Below are positions 7,370-16,394 of a stretch of DNA of 38,888 nt, one piece after another. The number at the start of each line of letters is the position of its first letter. Positions within the stretch are counted from its first letter, which is position 1. Origin of the DNA: Candidatus Latescibacterota bacterium (lineage in GTDB: Bacteria; Latescibacterota; Latescibacteria; Latescibacterales; Latescibacteraceae). A program made the translations under genes and the position numbers. Where the stretch lies: the NCBI GenBank assembly GCA_016927495.1, contig JAFGMP010000216.1, positions 1 through 38,888 on the forward strand. Reading direction: 5' to 3'. Under the pieces are notes generated by a model, which had not been told where the DNA came from, did no database searches, and worked only from the letters and a program-made list of their open reading frames with translations.

Positions 7370-9748
7370 GTGGAATTCTGCGGCAAATCCGGAACGAAAA
7401 TGAAATGTGTCGGAATGACAGTGGAACTCTTTGAATATCCAGGTATCTCTTCGGCACAACTAATAAAAAATAAAAGCTTCGAAATGGAAGAATTCCTTAC
7501 CTATCTTCTTCATACCCATCCGGAGCTTACTGTAGAAGAACAACATGTGCCTGTACCCGTAGATGATAAATGGGTATATGTCTTTAAAAAAACAAACAAT
7601 ACCGTCTCTTTAACCCATGAACTCAAACCAAGTAACGAAAATGAACAACAAGTATTTGAGTATGTTTCCTGGAAAAAGGAGAACCTCGAAAGCAACCGCA
7701 ACAGTTTTCCCCGTACACTTGCAGGAAAGAAACTGAAAAAACTTCTCCTCGACGGCAATGCCGAGTATTTTTTTCTGCTTTCACAGATTCAGCTTCCCCT
7801 GCACCGTATTGATTATTATACGGCCAATCCACAGCAACTCGCCCATCGGGCGGTCAACATCAGAAACGACAATGCCGGTGAAACAGAACCTGTTAGGGTG
7901 AAACTGATTGATTTTCTGGCAATCTCCGATGCTCTCAATGAAGAGAAAGCAGAGGCAATTAAAGAACAGGCTGATTATTTCAGTGACACAAACGACAACA
8001 CAAAACGTTATCTCGCCAACATGGTAGTCGCAATAGAGAAAAACCGTCCGAAAATCAAGGATTGGCTGGATTACGATGCTGTTTCAAACTTTATAAAAAC
8101 TGAAGATGATACTGTAGAAAGACTGAAATTAAAAGCCGATACTATAAAAGATCTGCTGAAAGACTGGAAACTTTCATCTGGTTACATTCTCACCCGCGAC
8201 GACTATAACGGTACTGAGGAATACGAAAAGACAATAATTCAACATGAAGCAACGGTTACTTCATTTGATGAAATTGAATATCTTGCTGCAATTGGAAAAG
8301 ATGACCATTCGTGGTTTCAGAAAATATTCACAAATTCAGAGCCGTTTTTATTCCATCGAAAACTCAGCAACCTAGGATCTTCTGATGATTTAGCGGAAGT
8401 TTTAAGTAAACATGTAGTGAGCAGATTTCTTGCGAAATTCCCAAAAACTGCAAAAAAAGCCGTATATACAACACGTACTGTGTACGAAACACAAATGAAA
8501 GTTGTCCAGGAGCTGGAAGAGATTATCCAACGCACAGCAATAACTTTCCCCGATTTCGCGAAAACAGGTAACGGAAAGATTTTCTATCTCGAAACCAAAA
8601 TAAAAGCGCCAAAGATAAAGTACAAGTTTACCACTGTTGCAAAAACAAGAGCTGAACTGGACTATATTGACACTCGTGCTTATGACAAAGCCATGAGTAC
8701 ATGGAAACAAGGTGTCGAAAAGGTCGCAAAACCCTGCCAGCGGATATTACTCGGACTTGAGATTATAAACCTTTACGGTTCCGCAACATCGCTCGCAGAA
8801 GCAGAATCTACCTCAGAAAAGGTTTTTGGCGTCGTTGATCTGGTTGGCTCGTTTTCTGATGCCGTAGCCGCAACTGATTTTCTTTTCAAACAGACACTTG
8901 TAAAAAATATCGGCAAAGAGCTTGCTGAAAAATCTTTTGCCTCAGTTAATATTGTAGGCTCGGTGTGTGATTATGTCGGTGCTTTAAAAAACAGTTATTC
9001 CGCTGCTGCTGAAGATAAATGGAGCCTCGCCTTCTCTTACTCCACACTTGGGCTGGCAGCCACTGCAGGTATGACCTCATCCGTACTTACATTAACCGGA
9101 GGTTCCAGTGCTGCGGCAGTGGGCATTTCAGCAACCGGTTGGGGGGCTATAGCCGTTAGCCTGGCGTTGATTGGGGCTACTCTTGTATGGGTTTTTACCG
9201 AAGAGGAATTGGAGGAATGGGCGAAGGAATCAGAGTGGGGTGAAGATCCGTCACGGCGTAAAAGCCTGGTGGCGCAGGCACAGGACCTGCACCAGATCCT
9301 CGGAAAATTCACCGTCGAATGTTATATCCTTCGTCAGATAAAAAACACCTATATGACAAATAATGGTAATTATCACGACTATTTTGATACGCTTACTTTA
9401 AAAATTGTTCCAGGTTTCTGGAATAAAAAACAGTCCCGTTTCAAGGCAACACTCCACGTCGAGAAAAACAACATTCCACTCATCTCCGAACGTACCCTTA
9501 TCGATACGAAACTTGAATTACCGGACGAAAAAACAAAACACTTTCCCGCTAAAAAAAATCAACCTGCTGCACTTATCCGCCGTATCGCGACCGATGAACT
9601 TAAATACACTCCTGACTTCATCCACGACGAATTTTCCTTCTCGTGCAGTGTTCAACTGGATCTTAACGGTGATGGTTCAGAAATGGTACCTGAAAAGCCG
9701 CTTGAGGAGAGCGGGAGGGTTGAAGCACGGGGTTTTGACTTTATGTAA
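7370..9748 (+). CDS. Putative pore-forming type VI-like effector
   Basis: 792 residues, GTG start with AGGA about 9 bases upstream. There is no signal peptide. A long helical region (about 120-520) is followed by a hydrophobic segment at about 545-610 (GLAATAGMTSSVLTLTGG, then GWGAIAVSLALIGATLVWV). Immediately after comes FTEEELEEWAKESEWG (about 607-622). This order, a glycine/alanine-rich hairpin followed by an FT..-LEEW motif, resembles VasX/BTH_I2691-type pore-forming T6SS effectors. A beta-rich C-terminus ends GRVEARGFDFM. Two paralogous membrane proteins lie convergently downstream and could be immunity proteins. No T6SS structural genes are in the window. The family call is from pattern memory and needs a profile search. 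Confidence 0.55.
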   Translation: MEFCGKSGTKMKCVGMTVELFEYPGISSAQLIKNKSFEMEEFLTYLLHTHPELTVEEQHVPVPVDDKWVYVFKKTNNTVSLTHELKPSNENEQQVFEYVSWKKENLESNRNSFPRTLAGKKLKKLLLDGNAEYFFLLSQIQLPLHRIDYYTANPQQLAHRAVNIRNDNAGETEPVRVKLIDFLAISDALNEEKAEAIKEQADYFSDTNDNTKRYLANMVVAIEKNRPKIKDWLDYDAVSNFIKTEDDTVERLKLKADTIKDLLKDWKLSSGYILTRDDYNGTEEYEKTIIQHEATVTSFDEIEYLAAIGKDDHSWFQKIFTNSEPFLFHRKLSNLGSSDDLAEVLSKHVVSRFLAKFPKTAKKAVYTTRTVYETQMKVVQELEEIIQRTAITFPDFAKTGNGKIFYLETKIKAPKIKYKFTTVAKTRAELDYIDTRAYDKAMSTWKQGVEKVAKPCQRILLGLEIINLYGSATSLAEAESTSEKVFGVVDLVGSFSDAVAATDFLFKQTLVKNIGKELAEKSFASVNIVGSVCDYVGALKNSYSAAAEDKWSLAFSYSTLGLAATAGMTSSVLTLTGGSSAAAVGISATGWGAIAVSLALIGATLVWVFTEEELEEWAKESEWGEDPSRRKSLVAQAQDLHQILGKFTVECYILRQIKNTYMTNNGNYHDYFDTLTLKIVPGFWNKKQSRFKATLHVEKNNIPLISERTLIDTKLELPDEKTKHFPAKKNQPAALIRRIATDELKYTPDFIHDEFSFSCSVQLDLNGDGSEMVPEKPLEESGRVEARGFDFM

Positions 9749-9758
9749 GAGAGAGTAC

Positions 9759-10340
9759 CTAACGTTTTAGATGAAAGGTTTTCTTCTGCCCGGTAATTGT
9801 CTTTCCGTTCAGAAAATCAAGCAGAAACGATTCAACACTTTCAGCAAATGATTCAGCAAGCTCCTTTTCACTACCTTTAGGTAGTATGAACAGTTCAACT
9901 TCATTTGTTTCTTCCCGATCGCTGTTCTGAGCGAAAATAGCCCAGCGGGAATCCCCTGTTTTGGCATTCATGACCACTTTCCGGACGGATGTCTTCAGGT
10001 CCTCTTTATTGATTGGAGTTAGTTTTTTCTTTTTTCTTTTATTTGACCATCTATTAATGACACCTTCTTTCCGGTCAATCTCGTACCAAACGGTGTTTAT
10101 TGCGCACAACGTTAGAAACATTGCTAATCCCATAGAGATCCCGAACCATAGAAGAAAGTTCTGAAGATTTATTTCAGATAGTAAAAACATCAATAATCCA
10201 AGTGCTCCAAATATGCCGAAAATGATTTTCGGCAGAAATTTAACAGTTGCATTATACTTTGTCGAATCTTCCGGAACGATCACGTCGTCACTGATATGAA
10301 CAAACGATAGTTCCTTTTTTTCAGTATCTGATTCACTCAT
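9759..10340 (-). CDS. Two-helix membrane protein, candidate immunity protein 1
   Basis: 193 residues. A short N-terminus (SDDVIVPEDSTKY) is followed by two hydrophobic helices at about 35-80, then a conserved WYEIDRKEGVINRW stretch and a cytosolic alpha/beta domain resembling bacterial PH-like folds. It is clearly paralogous to the product of 10442-11017, with the same layout and about half the residues alike in conserved blocks such as LFILPKGSEKELAES. It converges on the effector gene, with 10 bases between stops. Role as immunity is inferred from position, membrane topology and duplication. Confidence 0.65.
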   Translation of the reverse strand: MSESDTEKKELSFVHISDDVIVPEDSTKYNATVKFLPKIIFGIFGALGLLMFLLSEINLQNFLLWFGISMGLAMFLTLCAINTVWYEIDRKEGVINRWSNKRKKKKLTPINKEDLKTSVRKVVMNAKTGDSRWAIFAQNSDREETNEVELFILPKGSEKELAESFAESVESFLLDFLNGKTITGQKKTFHLKR

Positions 10341-10390
10341 ATTTCCACCCTATACTATTCTTCCATGTTATATTCAACCGCTACCGGTCC
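10341..10390 (-). pseudogene. Remnant of a second copy of the 292-aa partner gene (3' end)
   Basis: This stretch repeats the sequence that joins the second paralogue to the 292-aa gene (compare 11018-11067), differing at only a few bases. On the minus strand it still encodes the partner's last residues (PGPVAVEYNMEE versus PGPVSVEYKMEE) and the same stop. Everything upstream of it in the gene is gone. Confidence 0.8.
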
Positions 10391-10426
10391 GGGAGGGTTA
10401 AAGCTCGAGGATTTGATTTTATGTAA
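10391..10426 (+). pseudogene. Remnant of a second effector gene (3' end)
   Basis: These 36 bases align without gaps to the last 36 bases of the effector gene (9713-9748) with about five to six differences. In frame they encode GRVKARGFDFM then stop, versus GRVEARGFDFM. Most changes are synonymous, so this is the tail of a diverged, once functional effector. It joins the partner remnant at a shared GGGAGG. Confidence 0.8.
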
Positions 10427-10441
10427 AAAAAAGCCTTACTA

Positions 10442-11017
10442 CTAAAACGTGATTTTTTTATTCTTTACACCTGTTTCCTCACCATTTAGAAACTTGAGCA
10501 AGAAAGATTCAACGCTTTTAGCCAGTGATTCAGCAACCCCTTTTTCAGTTCCTTTCGGTAAAATGAAAAGAGACTCTTCAATCATTTTACCCCGATCACT
10601 TCCCTGAGCAAACAGCTCAAAGTGAACACCTCCGTAACGACCTCCAGCACGTGTCTGGGCTGCTACTACCCTGAAATCATTTTTCCTTATTGGAGGGAGT
10701 GATTTACGTTTTCGCTTGTTCGCCCAACGTAAAATTGCCCCCTCGTTCCGGTCGATTTCGTACCAACGCGTATTCATTATCCCGAGAGAGATAAAAAACG
10801 GTATACTAAAAACTATCGGCGCACAAATAAGAATATTTTTTATAGAAAACCCCATTAACATGAGGGATAGTAACCCTAAAGTACCGAACAAACCGAAAAG
10901 TACCTTTGGGATATATTTTATTGCAACATCATACTTCGTCTTATCTTCCGGAACAATCACATCGTCACTGAGATGAACTAAAGATATTTCCGTTTTTTCA
11001 GTACCTGCTTCACTCAT
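10442..11017 (-). CDS. Two-helix membrane protein, candidate immunity protein 2
   Basis: 191 residues, paralogue of the protein at 9759-10340. It shares the VHLSDDVIVPED opening, two hydrophobic helices at about 35-80, the RWYEIDRNEGAILRW block and a C-terminal domain with LFILPKGTEKGVAES and SVESFLLKFLNG. It lies 14 bases downstream of the 292-aa gene and is probably cotranscribed with it. The second copy probably protected against the effector whose 3' tail survives at 10391-10426. Confidence 0.65.
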   Translation of the reverse strand: MSEAGTEKTEISLVHLSDDVIVPEDKTKYDVAIKYIPKVLFGLFGTLGLLSLMLMGFSIKNILICAPIVFSIPFFISLGIMNTRWYEIDRNEGAILRWANKRKRKSLPPIRKNDFRVVAAQTRAGGRYGGVHFELFAQGSDRGKMIEESLFILPKGTEKGVAESLAKSVESFLLKFLNGEETGVKNKKITF

Positions 11018-11031
11018 AGTTCCACCCTATA

Positions 11032-11910
11032 TTATTCTTCCATCTTATATTCAACCGATACCGGTCCGGGAGGCACATCCTCGATTCTGCTTTTACCGTT
11101 GTCATCAAGTTTGCCCTCTTTTTTTGTGTTATCCGCAAAGGTAATCGTGTACTCCAACCCGGCAACTGGATTCCCGTTTTTATCACTGTACTCCAGTTCA
11201 AGCCAGTCCTTGAACTCTAGTAGTCCACTTTCCTGATTATTGCCAACCGGTATATTGTCTACCATTACTACAAAGAAATATTCCGGTGGATTATACGATT
11301 TACCGTATTTCTGGAGTTGTTCTTCGGTTGGAATGTCGTCGGTATCTTCCTGATAAAAATATTTCCACTTCAGATCAACCTTCATGTCTTTTATCACCGT
11401 AGGGATAGTGACAACCCTATCGTGAATGCCATCGTTATCATATTCATAAACAATTACCGTAACATTATCGCCGTTTTCCACCCCATTGGTGAATACACAG
11501 GTCATTTGCACCTCTTCATCCTGCCGAACTTCCTTTTTGTCCCACTGCATGGAAGAAACCTCTATGGGAGGGCGAACGGGAATCTCGTTGGAATCGAGTT
11601 CAAGGCCATGTTTGGGGAGTTCCACTTCGAGGTAGACGTAATCGTCCGGTTTAACCTTTTCGGGGATAACCACTCTTCCCCGCCAACGGTTGCAAACGAT
11701 TACCCCTTCAATCTTATCGAGTTTTTTACCCTTCGCGGTACGGAGCGTGGCCTTCACTTTGGCACCATCACCAACCAGCAGTGTTTTAACCTCAAAGGCG
11801 GCCTCAAACCCAGCATACGCCCTGCCCTGCTGCCAAAGCACGTATATCAGCTGAGATTCAACTGTAATTTTCTGCTGGGAATCGGTAGGGACCGTGTGAG
11901 TAGTGTTCAT
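11032..11910 (-). CDS. Effector-associated beta-domain protein
   Basis: 292 residues, apparently without signal peptide, rich in beta strands. The C-terminal 60 residues (WLELEYSDKNGNPVAGLEYT, then KEGKLDDNGKSRIEDVPPGP) form a small prealbumin-like domain. It resembles a transthyretin-like extension found on VgrG-type spikes and effector-linked proteins of type VI systems. Residues about 95-200 look like an Ig-type fold. It heads the minus-strand operon with candidate immunity gene 2. A CRP-like site lies about 70-85 bases upstream of the start codon. Role as an adaptor or carrier is inferred. Confidence 0.55.
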   Translation of the reverse strand: MNTTHTVPTDSQQKITVESQLIYVLWQQGRAYAGFEAAFEVKTLLVGDGAKVKATLRTAKGKKLDKIEGVIVCNRWRGRVVIPEKVKPDDYVYLEVELPKHGLELDSNEIPVRPPIEVSSMQWDKKEVRQDEEVQMTCVFTNGVENGDNVTVIVYEYDNDGIHDRVVTIPTVIKDMKVDLKWKYFYQEDTDDIPTEEQLQKYGKSYNPPEYFFVVMVDNIPVGNNQESGLLEFKDWLELEYSDKNGNPVAGLEYTITFADNTKKEGKLDDNGKSRIEDVPPGPVSVEYKMEE

Positions 11911-11980
11911 CAGATAATACCTTTTAAAAACGGAACATAAGGTTCAACAGATTAAAATAATAAAAGAGAGAGGAAAAGGA

Positions 11981-11996
11981 TGTGATCAAGGTCACA
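11981..11996. promoter_or_regulatory. CRP-like palindrome upstream of partner gene
   Basis: TGTGATCAAGGTCACA is a perfect TGTGA-N6-TCACA. It lies between the 292-aa gene (minus) and the 82-aa/DUF72 pair (plus). Relative to a possible minus-strand -10 (TATTAT at 11957-11962) its centre is about 40 bases upstream of the start point, a class II position. A matching site precedes the effector gene at 7272. Confidence 0.55.
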
Positions 11997-12057
11997 AATG
12001 AGCCGAGCGGTAATTATTTTGATTCCCACGGTAGAAATAAGAAGGATTTCATATACA

Positions 12058-12306
12058 ATGAAATTATGCAAAATAAATGAATCATTGATGCTGCAGATCC
12101 CTCCGGATACATACATCTCATTCAGGGAATCGTGGATTAATGATTTGAAGACACTCCCTTATGAAAAATTCGGCGATTATATCCGACGAAATATTTATTC
12201 TTTTTTCAACAGTCAGGATCGGTCGTTCTGGAATAAATCGACGATAAATAATAAGGAACTTCAGGAAGCGATTGTGGGGTATCTGAAGCAAAACAAAACA
12301 CAGTGA
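12058..12306 (+). CDS. Small hypothetical protein coupled to DUF72 gene
   Basis: 82 residues starting at the ATG at 12058 (MKLCKINESL). An in-frame ATG at 11998 is less likely because it lies next to the CRP-like site. No signal or membrane segment. Charged, probably helical. The stop overlaps the start of the DUF72 gene (GTGA), so the two are translated together. I do not recognise a family. Confidence 0.6.
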   Translation: MKLCKINESLMLQIPPDTYISFRESWINDLKTLPYEKFGDYIRRNIYSFFNSQDRSFWNKSTINNKELQEAIVGYLKQNKTQ

Positions 12307-13178
12307 AAATAGAACTGCCTAAAGTGAACAAGATAAAAATCGGTACCTGTTCATGGAATTACGATTCTTGGGTCGGGTTGGTCTATACGAAACGATGCAA
12401 CCGATCCGCGGAGTACCTCACTGAATATGCGAAGCATTTTAGTACAGTGGAAATCGACAGCTGGTTTTACAAACCGCCGACACTGTCGGATGCTAATGAG
12501 TATCTTGAAAGAGCCGGAAAAAACCTCATGTTTTCGTGCAAACTTCATCAAGGAATCACCCTCACTCATTTCCGGCCAAAAAAAACCGATGCAACTCTTC
12601 GTGAGAATCCAGAATTTTTATCTGTTGATGCCTATAACCATTATACTGCACCCCTGCAAACGATGTTGCCTCAGATCGGCGCAATTGAACTCGAATTCGA
12701 GTATCTCAACCGCTCCAAAATGCCTTCTCTCGATGTTTTTCTGAAAAAAATGGACGATTTTTTCTCAAAAATCGATCGAACATTCCCCCTAGCAGTGGAA
12801 ACGCGCAACAAGAACTATCTGCATGCAGAATATTTCTCACTTCTGAAAGAGCATAACGTCGCTCATGTGTTTACCGAAAAGTTGTACATGCCGCATATCT
12901 ATGAAGTTTACGAGAAATTCGGTGACCTGCTCTCTGATACGGTCCTGATAAGATTACTTGGTGGGGATCGGGCTGAGATAGAAAAGAAAACCGGGAACAA
13001 ATGGGATACAATTGTTTATGAAAAACATGATTTACATGAAATTGCCAAAATGGCAAAGCATATCAGTGCTCAAGGGAAAAAGCTATTTATCTATGTCAAT
13101 AATCATTATGAGGGTTCGGCCGTGAGAACTATTGAGAGGATGAGAACGTTGTTTAGTGTTAGTGAAGGTACTATTTAG
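12303..13178 (+). CDS. DUF72 (YecE-like) family protein
   Basis: 291 residues, GTG start overlapping the previous stop. The N-terminus shows the DUF72 signature: KIGTCSWNYDSWVG, then EYLTEYAKHFSTVEIDSWFY and PP. The conserved LAVETRN motif occurs at about 160-166 and the usual late YVNNHYEGSA at about 261-270. The family adopts a TIM-barrel-like fold; its reaction is not established. The ends are intact and the length is slightly above typical. It converges on the next gene with an 8-base overlap of the coding ends. Confidence 0.88.
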   Translation: MKIELPKVNKIKIGTCSWNYDSWVGLVYTKRCNRSAEYLTEYAKHFSTVEIDSWFYKPPTLSDANEYLERAGKNLMFSCKLHQGITLTHFRPKKTDATLRENPEFLSVDAYNHYTAPLQTMLPQIGAIELEFEYLNRSKMPSLDVFLKKMDDFFSKIDRTFPLAVETRNKNYLHAEYFSLLKEHNVAHVFTEKLYMPHIYEVYEKFGDLLSDTVLIRLLGGDRAEIEKKTGNKWDTIVYEKHDLHEIAKMAKHISAQGKKLFIYVNNHYEGSAVRTIERMRTLFSVSEGTI

Positions 13179-13734
13179 GTTGCATTCCCTTGCTTCTTGA
13201 ATCGATGTCAAATATGACTTTTATTTGTTCAGAATTCGGTGGTCTTGATAATTCCAAGGCAAATATTGGATATATGCTGATAGGAGGAGCATTCAGGCTC
13301 ATACTAGGATAATTCGATATTACAATATCAATTGATTTAATATTTTTGGAAATATTTAAACGATATTTAAATTTTGTCATCCCAACCCCAGGTTGAGCAA
13401 CGACTAAAATATTCTTACGAAAATCAACGTCTGGTTTTGTTAAGTCTATCCGCGTGTTTAAATTGTTCCAGTATTTTGTGAGTGAATTTTGATCGAAAAT
13501 AATAGTATAAGTGGAAGTATCAGTACCCCCTGCATAGATTTCCCAGTATTTTTTTATCTCATATGTCCCTTCAATAGATTGAATAAGTAACTTTGTTGAA
13601 TCAATTTCATTTTCAGGTATTTTCCAGCCTGCGATATTTTTTTTTAATGATTTTGGATTATCTGAACAATTACTATTAAAAGGCAATGTAAATAAAAATA
13701 AATTTATTAGAATAATCTTGGGAAAAGGTATCAT
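13171..13734 (-). CDS. Small secreted protein or lipoprotein, unknown
   Basis: 187 residues from the ATG at 13734, which has AAGGA seven bases upstream. A TTG at 13749 is in frame but has no such site. The N-terminus is a signal peptide (MIPFPKIILINLFLFTLPF) followed by NSNCSDN; the Cys could be a lipidation site but the lipobox is poor. The body is probably a beta-rich domain (NILVVAQPGVGMTKFKYRLN). A hairpin separates it from the protease gene upstream. No family recognised. Confidence 0.65.
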   Translation of the reverse strand: MIPFPKIILINLFLFTLPFNSNCSDNPKSLKKNIAGWKIPENEIDSTKLLIQSIEGTYEIKKYWEIYAGGTDTSTYTIIFDQNSLTKYWNNLNTRIDLTKPDVDFRKNILVVAQPGVGMTKFKYRLNISKNIKSIDIVISNYPSMSLNAPPISIYPIFALELSRPPNSEQIKVIFDIDSRSKGMQPK

Positions 13735-13750
13735 TTTCAAATCCTTCAAA

Positions 13751-13782
13751 TATTAGCAGGGGTATTTTTACCCCTGCTAATA
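13751..13782 (-). terminator. Perfect 14-bp hairpin after the protease gene
   Basis: TATTAGCAGGGGTA (13751-13764), loop TTTT, then its exact complement (13769-13782). It lies 6 bases past the protease stop. The GC-rich middle and AT ends suit a terminator; the trailing U-run on the minus strand is short, so it could also act as an mRNA-stabilising end. Confidence 0.6.
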
Positions 13783-13788
13783 GTAGTA

Positions 13789-16287
13789 TCAATATGCATA
13801 TGGTATGTATTTAATTATTGCCTCTTGATGGACCTCAACAGTCCGAGCATAAAAACAACCCTCATAACTCTTATATGCCTGACCTATCACGAGTGGTGCT
13901 TCTGGTGAAACAAATGTTCCAGAAAAACCATAATCTAAATATATCCTATTTGTACCACAATAACCTATAAGAAAATTACTCGGTCCAACGGCACCCTCCA
14001 ATGAATGAACTATTGAGCCTTTGAAATCAATATTAGATTTTATATAAACTCTAACAGGACCATCGTCTTCGATGAGTTCAAGCGAGGAACCCACTTCCAA
14101 TAAAAGGTTATTAAAATAGTAAACACCGGAAGACAATCTTAAATTTGAGTTTGATTTAATATTGTAGTTATAATATTTACCAGGTGTAAGTTCATGAATA
14201 TTTCCTGGTTCTATAAATATATCACCTGTAATTTCATCTGATGCGTATGAAAAATCACTAATTGGAGCTAATGCAACAGGTAAGTCATCTGCTGAGATGA
14301 TAGCATTTATTTCAGTTTCTCCAGAGACAGAAACATTGTTTTGATAAACAATTGTTGCACCGCAGATTATATCTCCATCGACTTCTGCATAATCACGAAG
14401 CCATACTCCACCTCTGCATATCAATCTTCCAGATGTAGCTCTGGAACCAATGTTAATATTGCCGTTTAAACATGCTATTGGCATATTGAATTGATTAAAA
14501 TCGATACATTTTGCTCGATCATTCAAAGTAACATTGTTTTTACCAATAATAGGATATTTCTTAATTTCTCCATTCAATCGAACTAAATCTTTGCTATCTA
14601 GTACTTCAATACAATCGGTAATATTGAAGCTTTCTGTACTGCTGTTGTGGTATTGCACAGTTAAATTTACTGTATAAACACCCGGAGTAGTATACGTATA
14701 GCATGGATACATAAGGTTACTTGTGCTACCGTCACCAAATTCCCAAAGACAAGAGCTTAAATATTCTGGATCAGGAAAATATGCATTAAAATTAACAACT
14801 AAAGGATCCTCACCGACATCGATATTTGGTATAAAATTCAATTGATCAGTGAGTAATCCGTCACTATTTGGGTTTACGTTGAAAACCATTCCTGTTTTAA
14901 TTTGTTCGCCTTGCGCAGTACCAGATTTGTGAAAATTATACGCTATCTGTTGTGTTTTTGGATTGACCATATTGATATCATAATTTTGACCGTTTTGAAC
15001 GAATCCACGAACAACAGAAGGTATCGGTTCTCCAGAGAAATAGACAACCTTCCTACCAACGCCAGAAGCAAAAATAACATAATAAACACCATCTGCAATA
15101 TTTCTAGGCATTCGTAAACTTATGAATTCACCTTTGATTAGTGGATTTTGAATTACTTTTTCAGGGATTTGTATATAATCACAATCATCAGTACAAATTC
15201 TTTTATATCGAGTAAGGCCCTCTAATATTTGAAAATGCTCAAATGCCTCATTTTGATTAAAATCATCTACCGTGTAAAGATGTTCTTTTATAACCAAAGT
15301 CGAGTTGGGTTTATAGTCATTTGGTCCCCCAGTATATAATCCTACTATATTCCAACCGAAAGTATCATCTTTAACGAATACAGGAGACCCAGAATTTCCT
15401 GAAAATCCGTCAAGATTAGCAAAGCCAAGGTGATCGAACTGAGCCTGAGTCAAATTTTGAGATGGATCTACCAGATTCTTTATCCCCATTAAATTAGCCT
15501 TTTCAAATGTAATGTTGGTATTAATACAAGCATCATCAGTCAATACTTGTGGTAATCCCATACAATGACCAATCATAAAAAGCTCTTTTCCAACCAGTTT
15601 ATCTTTAACATCAGGGAAATTGTATATATTAAGGGGGGGGATGTTACCATTGGTTTTATCCATTATTCGATCTGTTTTAATAATAGAAATATCCATTTTA
15701 TCGGCACTATTATTGGTTAAGGATATTTGTTTAAGCGAATTCCCCTGGTAGGAATCATAGCCTACAATATTGAAACAGTAATAAGAATCAAAATTAATTA
15801 CTGAAGTGGGAGATGACGGTTTTTCTATCCAGTTAAAGATAGCAGTATATCCGGAAGGATCTATGTTCTTAAAAATATGATCAACTGTTAGAATCTGTCT
15901 ATCTCCAATCATAACACCAGTTCCAATATCATAATTCCCAACAACAATATCATCCTTGAACCTAGTGTCATCAGAAATCTCTGCATATTGAGAAAAATTC
16001 TGTAAAATGAAATCCTTTAATGAACCAGAAACCGCCAAATCAAATCCTCCAGATGGATACAATACAGGATTACCAGTTCCTGTTCCCCATTGTTTTGTAA
16101 TCAATGAATTGGGTACTAGAAGACAAATCGATCGTGCAAGTTGCATATATTCAGATCTTGAATAAATATCATCATCAGGAGTGTTATAAACATATCTCCT
16201 ATTATCATTTCCATATACTCCTTCTGTTCTAGCAAATAAAGAAAATGTTAGTAAGAATAGAAATAGCAGTGAAAAATAAACCTTCAT
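13789..16287 (-). CDS. Secreted trypsin-like serine protease with PKD domain
   Basis: 832 residues from the ATG at 16287 (AGGGGG upstream), opening with a signal peptide (MKVYFSLLFLFLLTFSLFA). The protease domain spans about 110-350. The triad is readable as H137 (ILTVDHIF), D199 (KMDISIIK) and S299 (GFSGNSGSPVF), the chymotrypsin order. A PKD domain follows at about 487-562 (LWEFGDGST). The C-terminal 260 residues form a repeat-like beta region (GKYYNYNIKSNSNLRLSSGV) resembling domains in secreted proteins of Fibrobacterota-like bacteria. It probably acts at the surface or outside. It follows the T4SS cluster on the same strand after a 141-base gap; whether it belongs to the system is open. 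Confidence 0.85.
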   Translation of the reverse strand: MKVYFSLLFLFLLTFSLFARTEGVYGNDNRRYVYNTPDDDIYSRSEYMQLARSICLLVPNSLITKQWGTGTGNPVLYPSGGFDLAVSGSLKDFILQNFSQYAEISDDTRFKDDIVVGNYDIGTGVMIGDRQILTVDHIFKNIDPSGYTAIFNWIEKPSSPTSVINFDSYYCFNIVGYDSYQGNSLKQISLTNNSADKMDISIIKTDRIMDKTNGNIPPLNIYNFPDVKDKLVGKELFMIGHCMGLPQVLTDDACINTNITFEKANLMGIKNLVDPSQNLTQAQFDHLGFANLDGFSGNSGSPVFVKDDTFGWNIVGLYTGGPNDYKPNSTLVIKEHLYTVDDFNQNEAFEHFQILEGLTRYKRICTDDCDYIQIPEKVIQNPLIKGEFISLRMPRNIADGVYYVIFASGVGRKVVYFSGEPIPSVVRGFVQNGQNYDINMVNPKTQQIAYNFHKSGTAQGEQIKTGMVFNVNPNSDGLLTDQLNFIPNIDVGEDPLVVNFNAYFPDPEYLSSCLWEFGDGSTSNLMYPCYTYTTPGVYTVNLTVQYHNSSTESFNITDCIEVLDSKDLVRLNGEIKKYPIIGKNNVTLNDRAKCIDFNQFNMPIACLNGNINIGSRATSGRLICRGGVWLRDYAEVDGDIICGATIVYQNNVSVSGETEINAIISADDLPVALAPISDFSYASDEITGDIFIEPGNIHELTPGKYYNYNIKSNSNLRLSSGVYYFNNLLLEVGSSLELIEDDGPVRVYIKSNIDFKGSIVHSLEGAVGPSNFLIGYCGTNRIYLDYGFSGTFVSPEAPLVIGQAYKSYEGCFYARTVEVHQEAIIKYIPYAY

Positions 16288-16394
16288 AAAAGGCCCCCTG
16301 TTGTGTTTATTGAAAATGATTAAATTTAGGCGTACCAACAATTATTAAGATAATCAAATGAGTTAAACAATACAAGGAATACATGGAGATAAAT

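Noticed and set aside
9961..10164. Plus-strand frame opposite the first immunity-like gene
   Set aside because: Shadow of the minus-strand gene, which has conserved protein blocks shared with its paralogue.
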